This document shows positions 58,301 through 64,000 of a stretch of 64,000 bases of DNA, piece after piece. A model generated the notes under the pieces. The model made no database searches. It was not told where the DNA came from and was given only the letters and a program-made list of their open reading frames with translations. Numbering within the stretch: position 1 is the stretch's first letter; each line of letters opens with the position of its first letter. Both the position numbers and the translations under genes were made by a program. Source of the DNA: Aquihabitans sp. G128 (lineage in GTDB: Bacteria; Actinomycetota; Acidimicrobiia; Acidimicrobiales; Iamiaceae); contig NZ_CP077604.1 in assembly GCF_019048865.1 (NCBI RefSeq), forward strand, positions 1,736,001 to 1,800,000, read 5' to 3'.

Positions 58301-58476
58301 TCCAGCAGGTGGACGTGGGCCGAGGGCACGAGGGCGTGGACGCGGGCGGTGGGGTCGACCGCGCTGCCCGTGTCGACCACCAGCAGCGAGAGGTCGGGGT
58401 AGGTCTGCTCGGCGAGGCTGGCGAGCGTCTCCTCGAACCAGGGCCCGGGGTCGTGGGTGACCAGCACGGCGACCAC
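55360..58476 (-). CDS. Giant GT2 glycosyltransferase fused to multi-pass membrane region
   Basis: A 1,038-residue fusion. Residues 1-260 form a family 2 glycosyltransferase (AVLVTHDPGPWFEETLASLAEQTYPDLSLLVVDTGS, YAFCHDDIALEPDSL, GIDYLGDDVDLCWRAHVVGARV). From ~360 to ~790 there are about a dozen helices, then a large outside domain and a terminal helix (ALLWVLVIVVRRRAR). Such proteins are placed near wbbL-like and DUF5719 genes in actinobacteria and are presumed to elongate an envelope polysaccharide. GTG 58476 is the first usable start. Co-translated with the DUF5719-like gene. Confidence 0.83.
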   Translation of the reverse strand: MVAVLVTHDPGPWFEETLASLAEQTYPDLSLLVVDTGSAVDPTARVHALVPSAHVHLLDHDPGYGAAANVVGELVEGAAFYAFCHDDIALEPDSLRSLVEEAFRSNAGVIGPKLVDWHEPRRLLQVGMGVDKTGVLSPVTERLELDQEQHDAVRDVFVVPGGCTLVRADLFEALGGFDDGIDYLGDDVDLCWRAHVVGARVMIAPAARVRHLEALGERRPVDDRRRRFARHRLRTTLVAYGPFHRARVLPQALLFAVVEALYALVSGHPDHARDVLGAWPWNLRRLGAIRRRRKALKAVRRVSDKEVRGFQVRGSARLSAALRGQFSHRDDRVTTFARSSRDLAGAMRDGSRRLTTAFALLLGVLLLVGSRSLIFDGIPAVGELSRFPASAGTLLQSWWSGWRRTGLGGPGAQPTAHGLLGVVSYLSFGAEGLLRTVLVLGTIPVGALGAWRLARPIGSARASVAAFAVYVALPVPYNALARGSWSGLLLYAASPWLLLGIGRASGVAPFGPGGAEPGERAASTVRRRPVSLILGLGLLLGIVAAFVPFAVVIVAAIGLAFALGSVLCFRAKGVLRMLGITLGACLVAVALQVPWSLDVLGSSSPWDAIVGVGSTGGGPLTLGRILRFESGPWGAPPLGWAFLLAGALPVVIGRSWRLEWAVRAWLVVLAGWALLWAGQEGHLPMGLPAAEVVLAPVAAALAFTAALGLASFEVDLRAYRFGWRQVLSVLAALGVVLGALPLGSGLLDGRWHMPERDYANSLQGLLAIDGRAPFRVLWVGDPEVLPASGWRYGDGVAYATTERGAPTVLDRFAGDAPGSTTLLGRALHQAEDQRTTRLGHLLGPMGVRYLVVPEQLAPGTSGADDVATPDRLTVALGQQIDLERVPVSSGVVVYRNTAWASSRSVLPDRQGDRTSADAAIVDDLRGARPALTTDVGAVDARGEVPVEGDLLVASTADPGWKLRIDGVPMARTDTYGWANQFAATRTGTGRLTYDTPLTRRLAAGGQALLWVLVIVVRRRARNAERRPPALLSTSQGAS

Positions 58477-58655
58477 GGCGGGGACGACGGCCGGCAGGAC
58501 GGCGGGGACCTCGCCCGTCCCGTCCAGGGGGCGCGCCGGGGTCTGGGGCTTCGTCTTCCACGATGGGTCGACGTTACCGGATCGTCACACTTGGAACGGG
58601 GCACCCATCACCCGTCGGAGGGTCCTGCGACGTCGGTCACGCTGCTCGCGAAGTG

Positions 58656-58674
58656 CTTGCAACTGTTATGCAAA
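58656..58674. promoter_or_regulatory. CTTGCA-N7-TGCAA operator-like site
   Basis: CTTGCA, 7 nt, TGCAAA. The same core and spacing as the palindrome upstream of the P450 gene (16062-16080). It overlaps the -35 hexamer of the phasin-like gene. Confidence 0.5.
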
Positions 58675-58685
58675 GTGCGTATCGT
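58657..58685 (+). promoter_or_regulatory. Promoter of phasin/HBHA-like gene
   Basis: TTGCAA (58657-58662), 17-nt spacer, TATCGT (58680-58685). Start would be near 58692, leaving a ~50-nt leader with an AGGAG ribosome site before the ATG at 58742. Confidence 0.6.
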
Positions 58686-58741
58686 GGTTCGCACGCCAGC
58701 ACCGTCGCTGGCCGCCCACCGAACCCCCGCAGGAGCCCCCA

Positions 58742-59101
58742 ATGGCTGATCTCACCCTCGACACCGTCACCGACACCGTGCGCGACGCCTTCTACGTCGG
58801 CGTCGGCGCCGGCGTCCTCGCCTTCCAGAAGTTGCAGGTGCAGCGCGCCGAGCTGACCAAGGCCGTCAACGCCCAGCTCGACGACGCCAAGGGCACCGCC
58901 CTCGTCGGCATCGAGTCCGCCAAGGGCTCGTTCGACAACGTCTCCGAGCTGGTCGAGGACCGGGTGAAGCTCCTCGAAGAGCGCCTCACCGGCCTCGAGG
59001 CCCGCCTCGAGACCGTCCTGGCCCAGATCGAGGACAAGCTCCCCGAGCAGGCCCGCGACCTCGTCAAGCAGGCCCGCGACCTCGTCGCCCGCGCTGCCTG
59101 A
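58742..59101 (+). CDS. Phasin/HBHA-like amphipathic helical protein
   Basis: A 119-residue, almost entirely helical protein: VTDTVRDAFYVGVGAGVLAFQKLQVQRAEL, then long heptad-patterned stretches (LVEDRVKLLEERLTGLEARLETVLAQIEDKLPEQARDLVKQ). It resembles phasins and mycobacterial heparin-binding hemagglutinin, proteins that coat lipid or PHA inclusions or bind membranes. No signal peptide. AGGAG lies 8 nt before the ATG. A canonical promoter carries an operator-like palindrome shared with the P450 promoter. Confidence 0.7.
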   Translation: MADLTLDTVTDTVRDAFYVGVGAGVLAFQKLQVQRAELTKAVNAQLDDAKGTALVGIESAKGSFDNVSELVEDRVKLLEERLTGLEARLETVLAQIEDKLPEQARDLVKQARDLVARAA

Positions 59102-59128
59102 CGCACCGCACCCCAAGGTCCCCCTTGC

Positions 59129-59158
59129 CACCAGGGCTCGCTCCGGCGGGCCCTGGTG
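59129..59158. terminator. Terminator between convergent genes
   Basis: CACCAGGGC / GCCCTGGTG, 9-bp stem with a 12-nt loop, serving the phasin-like gene and the glycosyltransferase operon. Confidence 0.6.
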
Positions 59159-59182
59159 CGCGCCCGGGCTCGGGTGCACCGA

Positions 59183-60331
59183 TCAGCGGGCGTCGGCGGC
59201 GCGGCGGTAGAGGTCGACCAGGCCGCCGACGGTGGCGTCCCACGTGTAGGCGTCCAGCCGGCGCTGCCCGCGCGCCAGCAGGTCGGCGACCAGGGCGTCG
59301 TCGCCCAGGACGCGGGCCAGCCCCTCGGCCAGGGCGTCGACGTCGCCGGGCGGGACGAGGAGCCCGCCATCGGCCAGCACCTCGGGGAGGGCACCCACCG
59401 CGGTGGCCACGACCGGCGTGCCCGCCCCGATGGCCTCGAGGGGCACGAAGCCGAAGCCCTCGTAGGTGCTGGCGTAGGCCACCACGGCCGCGCCGCGCAG
59501 CAGGGCGAGGCGCTGGTCGTCGGAGACCCAGCCGAGGCGCACGATGCGGCGCCGGTGCCGCGCCCGCTCCCGAGCGGCGGTCAGGGCCTCGACGCCCAGG
59601 CCGTCGGGGCCGGCCAGCACGAGCCGCAACTCGGGGTCGTCGGCGGCCAGGACGTCGAAGGCGGCCACCAGCGCCGGCAGGTCCTTGCGGGGCTCGACGG
59701 TGCCCAGGGCCAGCACGTAGCGCGGGCCGCCGGCCAGGTGCCGGCCGGCTGCGGCGTCGGTGGCGGGCGTCTCGGGGGGTGGGCGCCGCACGGCGAGGGG
59801 GACGGCGACGACGCGGTCTGCGGCACCGGGGTGGAGGGCCCGCACCTCGTCGCCGACCGACTCGCTGATGGTGTGGACCCACGCCCCGCGGGCGAGGGCC
59901 CGGGTGAGCAGGCCCGGCCACTGGAGCACGTCTCGGGAGCACATCTCCGGGAAGCGGACGGCGCTCAGGTCGCTCACGGTGACGACCTCGGCCGCGCCGC
60001 CGCCGGGCGGCACCACGTAGTTGGGGCCGTGCACGACGTCGGTCGGGCCGGCCAGCCACGCCGCCGAGGGGTGGTCGGCGCGCTGCCAGGCCAGCCGGGC
60101 CAGGCGGGCCGGCACCGGGCGCGACCGCACGGGCACGCCGGCGGGCACCACGTCGGCCAGCCGCGCCCGGCCCCGGAACGACACCGCGAAGGCGCGCGCC
60201 GACACCTCCGGGCGGGCCGCCAGGCCGGCCACCAGCTCCCGCACGTAGACGCCGATGCCCGTGGGCCGGTCGAGCAGCGAGGTGGCGTCGACCGCGACGG
60301 CGAGCGGCTCGTCCGGCGCCGAGCCGGTCAG
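59183..60331 (-). CDS. GT4-family glycosyltransferase, probable CTG start
   Basis: A 382-residue GT-B enzyme: VAVDATSLLDRPTGIGVYVRELV (donor/acceptor N-domain), VVHGPNYVVPP, LALGTVEPRKDLPALVAAF, and the C-terminal TYEGFGFVPLEAIGAGTPVVATAVGALPEVLADGGLLVPPGD with the E-x7-E motif of GT4 enzymes. No ATG, GTG or TTG is available in frame; CTG at 60331 overlaps the previous stop as CTGA, the same 4-bp geometry used throughout this operon. Probably builds an envelope glycan. Last gene of the operon. Confidence 0.82.
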   Translation of the reverse strand: MTGSAPDEPLAVAVDATSLLDRPTGIGVYVRELVAGLAARPEVSARAFAVSFRGRARLADVVPAGVPVRSRPVPARLARLAWQRADHPSAAWLAGPTDVVHGPNYVVPPGGGAAEVVTVSDLSAVRFPEMCSRDVLQWPGLLTRALARGAWVHTISESVGDEVRALHPGAADRVVAVPLAVRRPPPETPATDAAAGRHLAGGPRYVLALGTVEPRKDLPALVAAFDVLAADDPELRLVLAGPDGLGVEALTAARERARHRRRIVRLGWVSDDQRLALLRGAAVVAYASTYEGFGFVPLEAIGAGTPVVATAVGALPEVLADGGLLVPPGDVDALAEGLARVLGDDALVADLLARGQRRLDAYTWDATVGGLVDLYRRAADAR

Positions 60332-60657
60332 GGCCGGTCCCGGAGCTGCTCGTGCAGCGCCGCCAGCTCGGCGGCGTGGGTGGTGCGGGTCCGGTCGAGC
60401 TCGGCGCGCAGGGCGTGCAGCTCGGCGTGGAGGGCGGCCTGCTCGTGCTCGGCAGCGCGGGCCAGCTCCTGGCGCGCCCGTTCGACGAGCGGCGCGGCCA
60501 CCCGCCCCGCCAGGGCCCGAGCACGGTCCCCGAGCGTGGCGGGCGGCGTCGCGATCGGGACCAGGGCCGACGGCGGCCCCACGGGCTCGGGCCGGCCGAG
60601 GTGGCGCCGCAGCCGAGCCACCGCGTCGGCGTCGATGGCGGGGTGGGTGAGGGTCAT
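60328..60657 (-). CDS. Small coiled-coil protein in glycosyltransferase operon
   Basis: A 109-residue protein: MTLTHPAIDADAVARLRRHLG at the start and a long helical C-terminus with Ala/Glu/Leu heptads (LVERARQELARAAEHEQAALHAELHALRAELDRTRTTHAAELAALHEQL). No enzymatic motif. Both ends overlap neighbours (ATGA and CTGA), so it is translated with two glycosyltransferases and may tether or scaffold them. Family not recognised. Confidence 0.65.
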   Translation of the reverse strand: MTLTHPAIDADAVARLRRHLGRPEPVGPPSALVPIATPPATLGDRARALAGRVAAPLVERARQELARAAEHEQAALHAELHALRAELDRTRTTHAAELAALHEQLRDRP

Positions 60658-61517
60658 CGGGACACGGCTCCTTGGTGGGGGGCGAGGAAGCGGAGGGCGG
60701 CCTCGTCGGCACGGGCGCGGATGCGGGCGTCGGCGGGGGTGGCGAGCTCGTCGAGCCGAGCGGCCAGGCGTCCTTCGGGCCCGAGGACGGGCAGCGCCCC
60801 GAGCCCGAGCCGGTGGCGCACGGCGGCGGCCGGGTGGGCGAGGTCCAGGTGGGCCTCGGCGAAGCGGCGGCCCCGGCGCGACAGGGCGGCCGCGCCCAGG
60901 TCCCACGCCGCCAGCGAGCGGGCCGCCTCGTCGGCCGCAGCGGCGCCGGAGGCGACCTCGACCTCGACGCCCGCCTGCAGGCCGAAGCGCCGGGCGGTGT
61001 CGGGCCCGGTGACGACCGGGGTGCCCAGCGCCAGGGCCAGGGGCAGCAGCGGTCCGGTTACCACCGCAGCCGAGGCCAGGGCGAGGATGGTGACGATGTC
61101 GTCGGTGGGCTCGCGGTGGTCGACGGCCACCACGAACTGCTCGGGCAGGTCGAGCGCCCGCCGTTGCTCGGCCCGCGCCACGGGCGGGAGGACGGGCCAC
61201 CGGGCGACATCGATGCCCGACCCCGGGACCAGCACCGCGCCGTGGTCGACGAGGTCCTCCCGGCTGGAGAGGGCCACCTCGACGCCGTCGGCCGCCGCCC
61301 GGCGGAGCCCCGTGAGGTCGTCGACCCAGACCGCGGTGGGGACCTCGGGCAGGCCGTGCAGGACGGTCGTGCTGGTGGCGAGCACGGCCGCCGGCGGCTC
61401 GGCCTCGGCGGTGCGGTGCCACGAGACGACGTCGGTGCCCCGCCCCAGCAGGCTGAGGAAGGGGACGGCTCGCCGAGCTGTGGTCGGGGTGGCCGCCAGG
61501 GCCAGCACGGCCGTCAC
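60654..61517 (-). CDS. Glycosyltransferase-like protein, GT-B fold
   Basis: A 287-residue protein. LPTAVWVDDLTGLRRAAADGVEVALSSREDLVDHGAVLVPGSGIDVARWP resembles the acceptor-side half of GT4 enzymes and ASAAVVTGPLLPLALALGTPVVTGPDTARRFGLQAGVEVEVASG the donor-side loop, but the E-x7-E motif is not intact, so activity is uncertain. GTG at 61517 overlaps the upstream stop (GTGA). Confidence 0.7.
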   Translation of the reverse strand: MTAVLALAATPTTARRAVPFLSLLGRGTDVVSWHRTAEAEPPAAVLATSTTVLHGLPEVPTAVWVDDLTGLRRAAADGVEVALSSREDLVDHGAVLVPGSGIDVARWPVLPPVARAEQRRALDLPEQFVVAVDHREPTDDIVTILALASAAVVTGPLLPLALALGTPVVTGPDTARRFGLQAGVEVEVASGAAAADEAARSLAAWDLGAAALSRRGRRFAEAHLDLAHPAAAVRHRLGLGALPVLGPEGRLAARLDELATPADARIRARADEAALRFLAPHQGAVSR

Positions 61518-62548
61518 GACCGCGCTCCGGCGAGGAGGGTGCCGACGACCTGGTCCCAGCCGACGTCGCGCACCCGGGCCCGGCCGGCGGCGCCGAGCCG
61601 GGCCGCCAGCTCGGGATCGGTGGCCAGCCGGGTGATCGCCGCGCCCATGGCCTCGGCGCTGCCGTCGGTGACGAGGCCGGTGACGCCGTGGTCGACCCAC
61701 TCCAGGACCGCGCCGCTGTCGGCGGTGGTGATCACCGGCACGCCGGCGCGGAAGGCCTGCAGGGTGACCGGGGCCTGGTCGGCGACGGCCGGGGCGTGCA
61801 CGACGGCCACCGCGTTGGCGAGGAGGTCGAGCAGGTTGCGGTCGTGCACCCGGCCGGGCAGGTGCACGCGCTCCTGCAGGCCCAGCCGGGCCACGTCCTC
61901 CGCCAGCGACGCCCGCACCGGCCCGAGGCTGGCGACCACGCCGGGCACCGGCCGCCGGGCGGCGGCGAGGCCGGCGAGGAAGAGGCCGGGACGCCCGTCG
62001 ACGCCGGGGGCGTCGACGTGGAGCACGAAGCTCCCGCGCCCGCCGGCCCGGGGCTCGATGCGGTCCGAGAGCGGCGGCGGGGCGGGCAGGACCGAGGCCG
62101 AGAGCCCGCAGGTCCGGCGCACCCGGTCGGCCAGGCTGGCGCTGGCGGTGTGGCGGGCCCGCGCCTCGGACAGGGCGCGGATGTCCCAGTCGACCACCTG
62201 CCGGAGGTCCTCGCCCCAGATGGCGTCGTGGGCCGGGGTCCCGTCGGGGGCGGCGAGGCCGACGTCGACGCGGTCGCGATCGGCCAGCCAGGTGACCTTG
62301 CGGCGGTGGCGGGCGAAGTAGGCGGGGAAGTCCAGCGCGACCACCAGGTCGGCGTCGAGGGGCACGAGCCGCCAGGCCAGGGCGGCGTCGAGGAGGCGCT
62401 CCGGGTCGGCGGCGGCCGGCAGGAGCACGACCTCGGCCTGGTGGCCGGCGGCGGTGAGGGCGCCGACGAGGTCTCCCACCTGGTCCTCGACCGCGCTCGG
62501 ACCCGCGTGGCGGAACGGCACCTGGGTGGCGCAGACCAGCACGTCCAT
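61514..62548 (-). CDS. GT4-family glycosyltransferase
   Basis: A 344-residue GT-B glycosyltransferase: MDVLVCATQVPFRHAGPSAVEDQVGDLVGALTAAGHQAEVVLLP (N-domain glycine-rich loop), GSFVLHVDAPGVDGRPGLFLAGL, and HAPAVADQAPVTLQAFRAGVPVITTADSGAVLEWVDHGVTGLVTDG in the donor-binding half. First gene of a four-gene operon. The ATG at 62548 follows CAGAAT by 6 nt, again the leaderless pattern. Divergent from the membrane protein at the window end. Confidence 0.83.
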   Translation of the reverse strand: MDVLVCATQVPFRHAGPSAVEDQVGDLVGALTAAGHQAEVVLLPAAADPERLLDAALAWRLVPLDADLVVALDFPAYFARHRRKVTWLADRDRVDVGLAAPDGTPAHDAIWGEDLRQVVDWDIRALSEARARHTASASLADRVRRTCGLSASVLPAPPPLSDRIEPRAGGRGSFVLHVDAPGVDGRPGLFLAGLAAARRPVPGVVASLGPVRASLAEDVARLGLQERVHLPGRVHDRNLLDLLANAVAVVHAPAVADQAPVTLQAFRAGVPVITTADSGAVLEWVDHGVTGLVTDGSAEAMGAAITRLATDPELAARLGAAGRARVRDVGWDQVVGTLLAGARS

Positions 62549-62554
62549 GGCTCG

Positions 62555-62560
62555 ATTCTG
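62555..62560 (-). promoter_or_regulatory. -10-like box of glycosyltransferase operon
   Basis: CAGAAT on the minus strand, 6 nt before ATG 62548. Confidence 0.45.
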
Positions 62561-62634
62561 GCGGCCGCACGCCCGCTCCGGGGCGATCCCCCGACCGGTG
62601 GGTGCGGTGCCGGAGCGCCCGGAGCGCCCTGGCG

Positions 62635-62640
62635 TAGCCT
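62635..62640 (+). promoter_or_regulatory. -10 box (TAGCCT) for the terminal membrane-protein gene
   Basis: TAGCCT about 68 nt before the TTG start; transcription would give a ~60-nt leader that includes the AGGAG ribosome site at 62699-62703. Confidence 0.4.
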
Positions 62641-62708
62641 TTGTCGGCGTTCGCGGGGCCCTGCTAAGAACGGCCCTTCGAGCGGACCGCCCTGGCGCAG
62701 GAGCACCT

Positions 62709-64000
62709 TTGGAAGACCCCTCGGTCATGATCACGATCGCCGGCTGGTGCCTGGCGCTCGCCTTGGTCTCCACCGTCGTCGGCCTGCCGATCACCGCCAT
62801 CCGCCGCTCGTCGCTCACCGCGCCGCTGGCCCTGCTGGTCGGCGCGTTCGCCACCGGGCTGGTGGTGCTGCTGGTCGAGCTCACCATCCTGAACTGGCTC
62901 GGCGGCGCCTGGTTCGCGGTGAGCGTCGCCGCCCTGGTGGTGGTCGTGGGCGCCGCCCTCCGGCGCCAGGGCTTCGCCGGGCTGCCGCCCGTCGTCCGCC
63001 GGGTCGACCCGTGGCTGCTCGCCATCGGCGCGGTGCTGGCCGGCGCCACCCTGATCCGCTTGCGGTCGGTGAACTACATCTCCCGCGGCGGCGATGCCGG
63101 CGGCTACGTCAACTGGGCCAACCAGTACGCCCGCACCGGCGTGCTGACCTCCGGCTTCCCCCCGCTCTTCCCGATGCTGCTGGGCCTCACGTCGCGCGTG
63201 GCGGGCTCGGCCCACACCACCGACACCGTGCCGCTGCTCGGCGTGCTGCTGCTGCTGGTGACGCTCCGCCTCCTGGGCCAGCTCCACGCCCCTGCCCCGG
63301 TGAAGCTGGCGGCCACGCTGCTGGTGGCCCTGCACACCCACGCCGTCTGGTACTCCAGCTTCCCGATGAGCGAGGCGCTGCAGGCGCCGCTGATCGTCAT
63401 GCTGCTGTCGAACCTGGTGGCCATCGCCGAGCCCGCCGAAGGCCGGCAACCGGTGGGCGAGCTGCTCACCATCGGCCTCATCGCCCTGGCCATCGGGCTG
63501 TGCCGGGTCACCGCCCCGCTGCTCGTGGTGCCCATGTTCGTGCTGCTCGCCGCCAGCGCCGCCCGGCCCTGGCGCCGCTACACCTCGGCGCTGGCCGCCG
63601 CCTCGGCAGCGATCCTGGCCGGCGTGTCGCTGAGCTACGTCTACGGCATCACCGCCATCCGGCCGTACTACGTCGACAACCAGATCGGCGGCACGGTCTC
63701 GCCGTCCACCTTCAGCCGCCTCGACCGCCTCGGCCTGCTCGAGGTCGGGCCGCTGCTCGTGGGCCTCATGGTCGCCGGCACCGCGGTGCTCGCCGGCGCC
63801 GCCTGGCTCACCCGCCCCGGCACCCGCTGGACCGGCCGGGGCCCGTCGGAGGCCACCGCCGAGGCGGGCGGCTCGCCGTGGTGGTGGCCGCTGCCGATCT
63901 CGGCCGTGCTGGTGCTCGGGGGTGCCGTGGTGGTCCGGGGCGCCGCCGGCTCCGACGTCGACGGCCAGCTCCACCGCCTGGGCTACCCGCTGGTGGTGCT
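62709..64000 (+). CDS. Multi-pass membrane protein, GT-C/ArnT-like (3' truncated by window)
   Basis: An open frame from a TTG at 62709 (AGGAG 5 nt upstream; an ATG at 62727 lacks a ribosome site) to the window edge, over 430 codons. It translates as LEDPSVMITIAGWCLALALVSTVVGLPITAIRRSS with successive helices, a conserved-looking NYISRGGDAGGYVNWANQYARTG loop, and at least ten helices by 64000. The acidic GGDAGGYVNWA loop after helix two or three resembles the catalytic loop of GT-C glycosyltransferases (ArnT/PMT). Context among glycosyltransferases supports this; the family is not certain. Confidence 0.7.
   Translation, partial: MEDPSVMITIAGWCLALALVSTVVGLPITAIRRSSLTAPLALLVGAFATGLVVLLVELTILNWLGGAWFAVSVAALVVVVGAALRRQGFAGLPPVVRRVDPWLLAIGAVLAGATLIRLRSVNYISRGGDAGGYVNWANQYARTGVLTSGFPPLFPMLLGLTSRVAGSAHTTDTVPLLGVLLLLVTLRLLGQLHAPAPVKLAATLLVALHTHAVWYSSFPMSEALQAPLIVMLLSNLVAIAEPAEGRQPVGELLTIGLIALAIGLCRVTAPLLVVPMFVLLAASAARPWRRYTSALAAASAAILAGVSLSYVYGITAIRPYYVDNQIGGTVSPSTFSRLDRLGLLEVGPLLVGLMVAGTAVLAGAAWLTRPGTRWTGRGPSEATAEAGGSPWWWPLPISAVLVLGGAVVVRGAAGSDVDGQLHRLGYPLVV

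Overview
The window is a very GC-rich chromosomal segment of an actinobacterium, most plausibly a member of the class Acidimicrobiia. Supporting markers include CarD, a CysM of the mycobacterial type next to a Mec-like metalloprotease, DUF3499, a DUF5719-like protein, two LLM flavin/F420-type oxidoreductases, prfB-ftsE-ftsX, and hpf-secA. Start codons are ATG or GTG with some TTG. Many genes are joined by 4-bp NTGA start/stop overlaps, and at least fifteen starts lie 6-7 nt after a (T/C)ANNNT -10 box, which points to widespread leaderless transcription. No phage, IS element, CRISPR array, rRNA or tRNA is visible; the only RNA gene is tmRNA.

Layout. 0-9.5 kb: 3' end of a sensor kinase, a secreted protein with an internal duplication, a membrane protein, cysM converging on the Mec-like gene, a methyltransferase, a MATE exporter, an EAL phosphodiesterase coupled to a DUF1059 protein, smpB and ssrA (tmRNA). 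9.5-17.4 kb: inositol-phosphatase family protein, DUF305 protein, an acyl desaturase under a palindromic operator, CarD, then an LLM / thiolase-like / Zn-ribbon OB-fold operon divergent from a cytochrome P450. 17.5-26.5 kb: ftsX, ftsE, prfB, a GNAT protein, a heterodimeric ABC exporter, and a divergent MarR/EamA pair. 26.5-36 kb: secA, an orphan LuxR response regulator, hpf, comF, a DsbA/FrnE-like protein, and an SDR / carotenoid-oxygenase / thiolase group. 36-42.4 kb: small envelope proteins, ahcY with a long leader, a zinc metallopeptidase, and an SDR + LLM operon behind a KstR-like operator and a duplicated palindromic repeat. 42.4-51 kb: a long minus-strand run from DUF3499 through a CPBP protease, a giant membrane protein, an ALG5-like glycosyltransferase, phosphomannomutase, Trm112-like protein and a sugar-phosphate isomerase to a cyclase-family hydrolase. 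51-64 kb: ftsH, a thioredoxin-like protein, a DUF5719-like protein plus a giant GT2/membrane protein, a phasin/HBHA-like protein, a glycosyltransferase operon, and the 5' part of a multi-pass membrane protein.

Two themes connect the genes. One is envelope polysaccharide and glycoprotein assembly: mannose-phosphate supply, polyprenyl-phosphate sugar donors, large membrane glycosyltransferases, SecA, FtsEX and FtsH. The other is lipid or steroid-like catabolism: P450, LLM enzymes, two thiolase-family proteins, SDRs, carotenoid oxygenase and desaturase, several with palindromic operators in their promoters.

A caution: about ten genes, including the essential secA and ftsH, carry a 1-2 base frameshift at a homopolymer or GC-repeat. 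These are far more likely sequence errors than pseudogenes, so those coordinates are given for the whole gene across the break.
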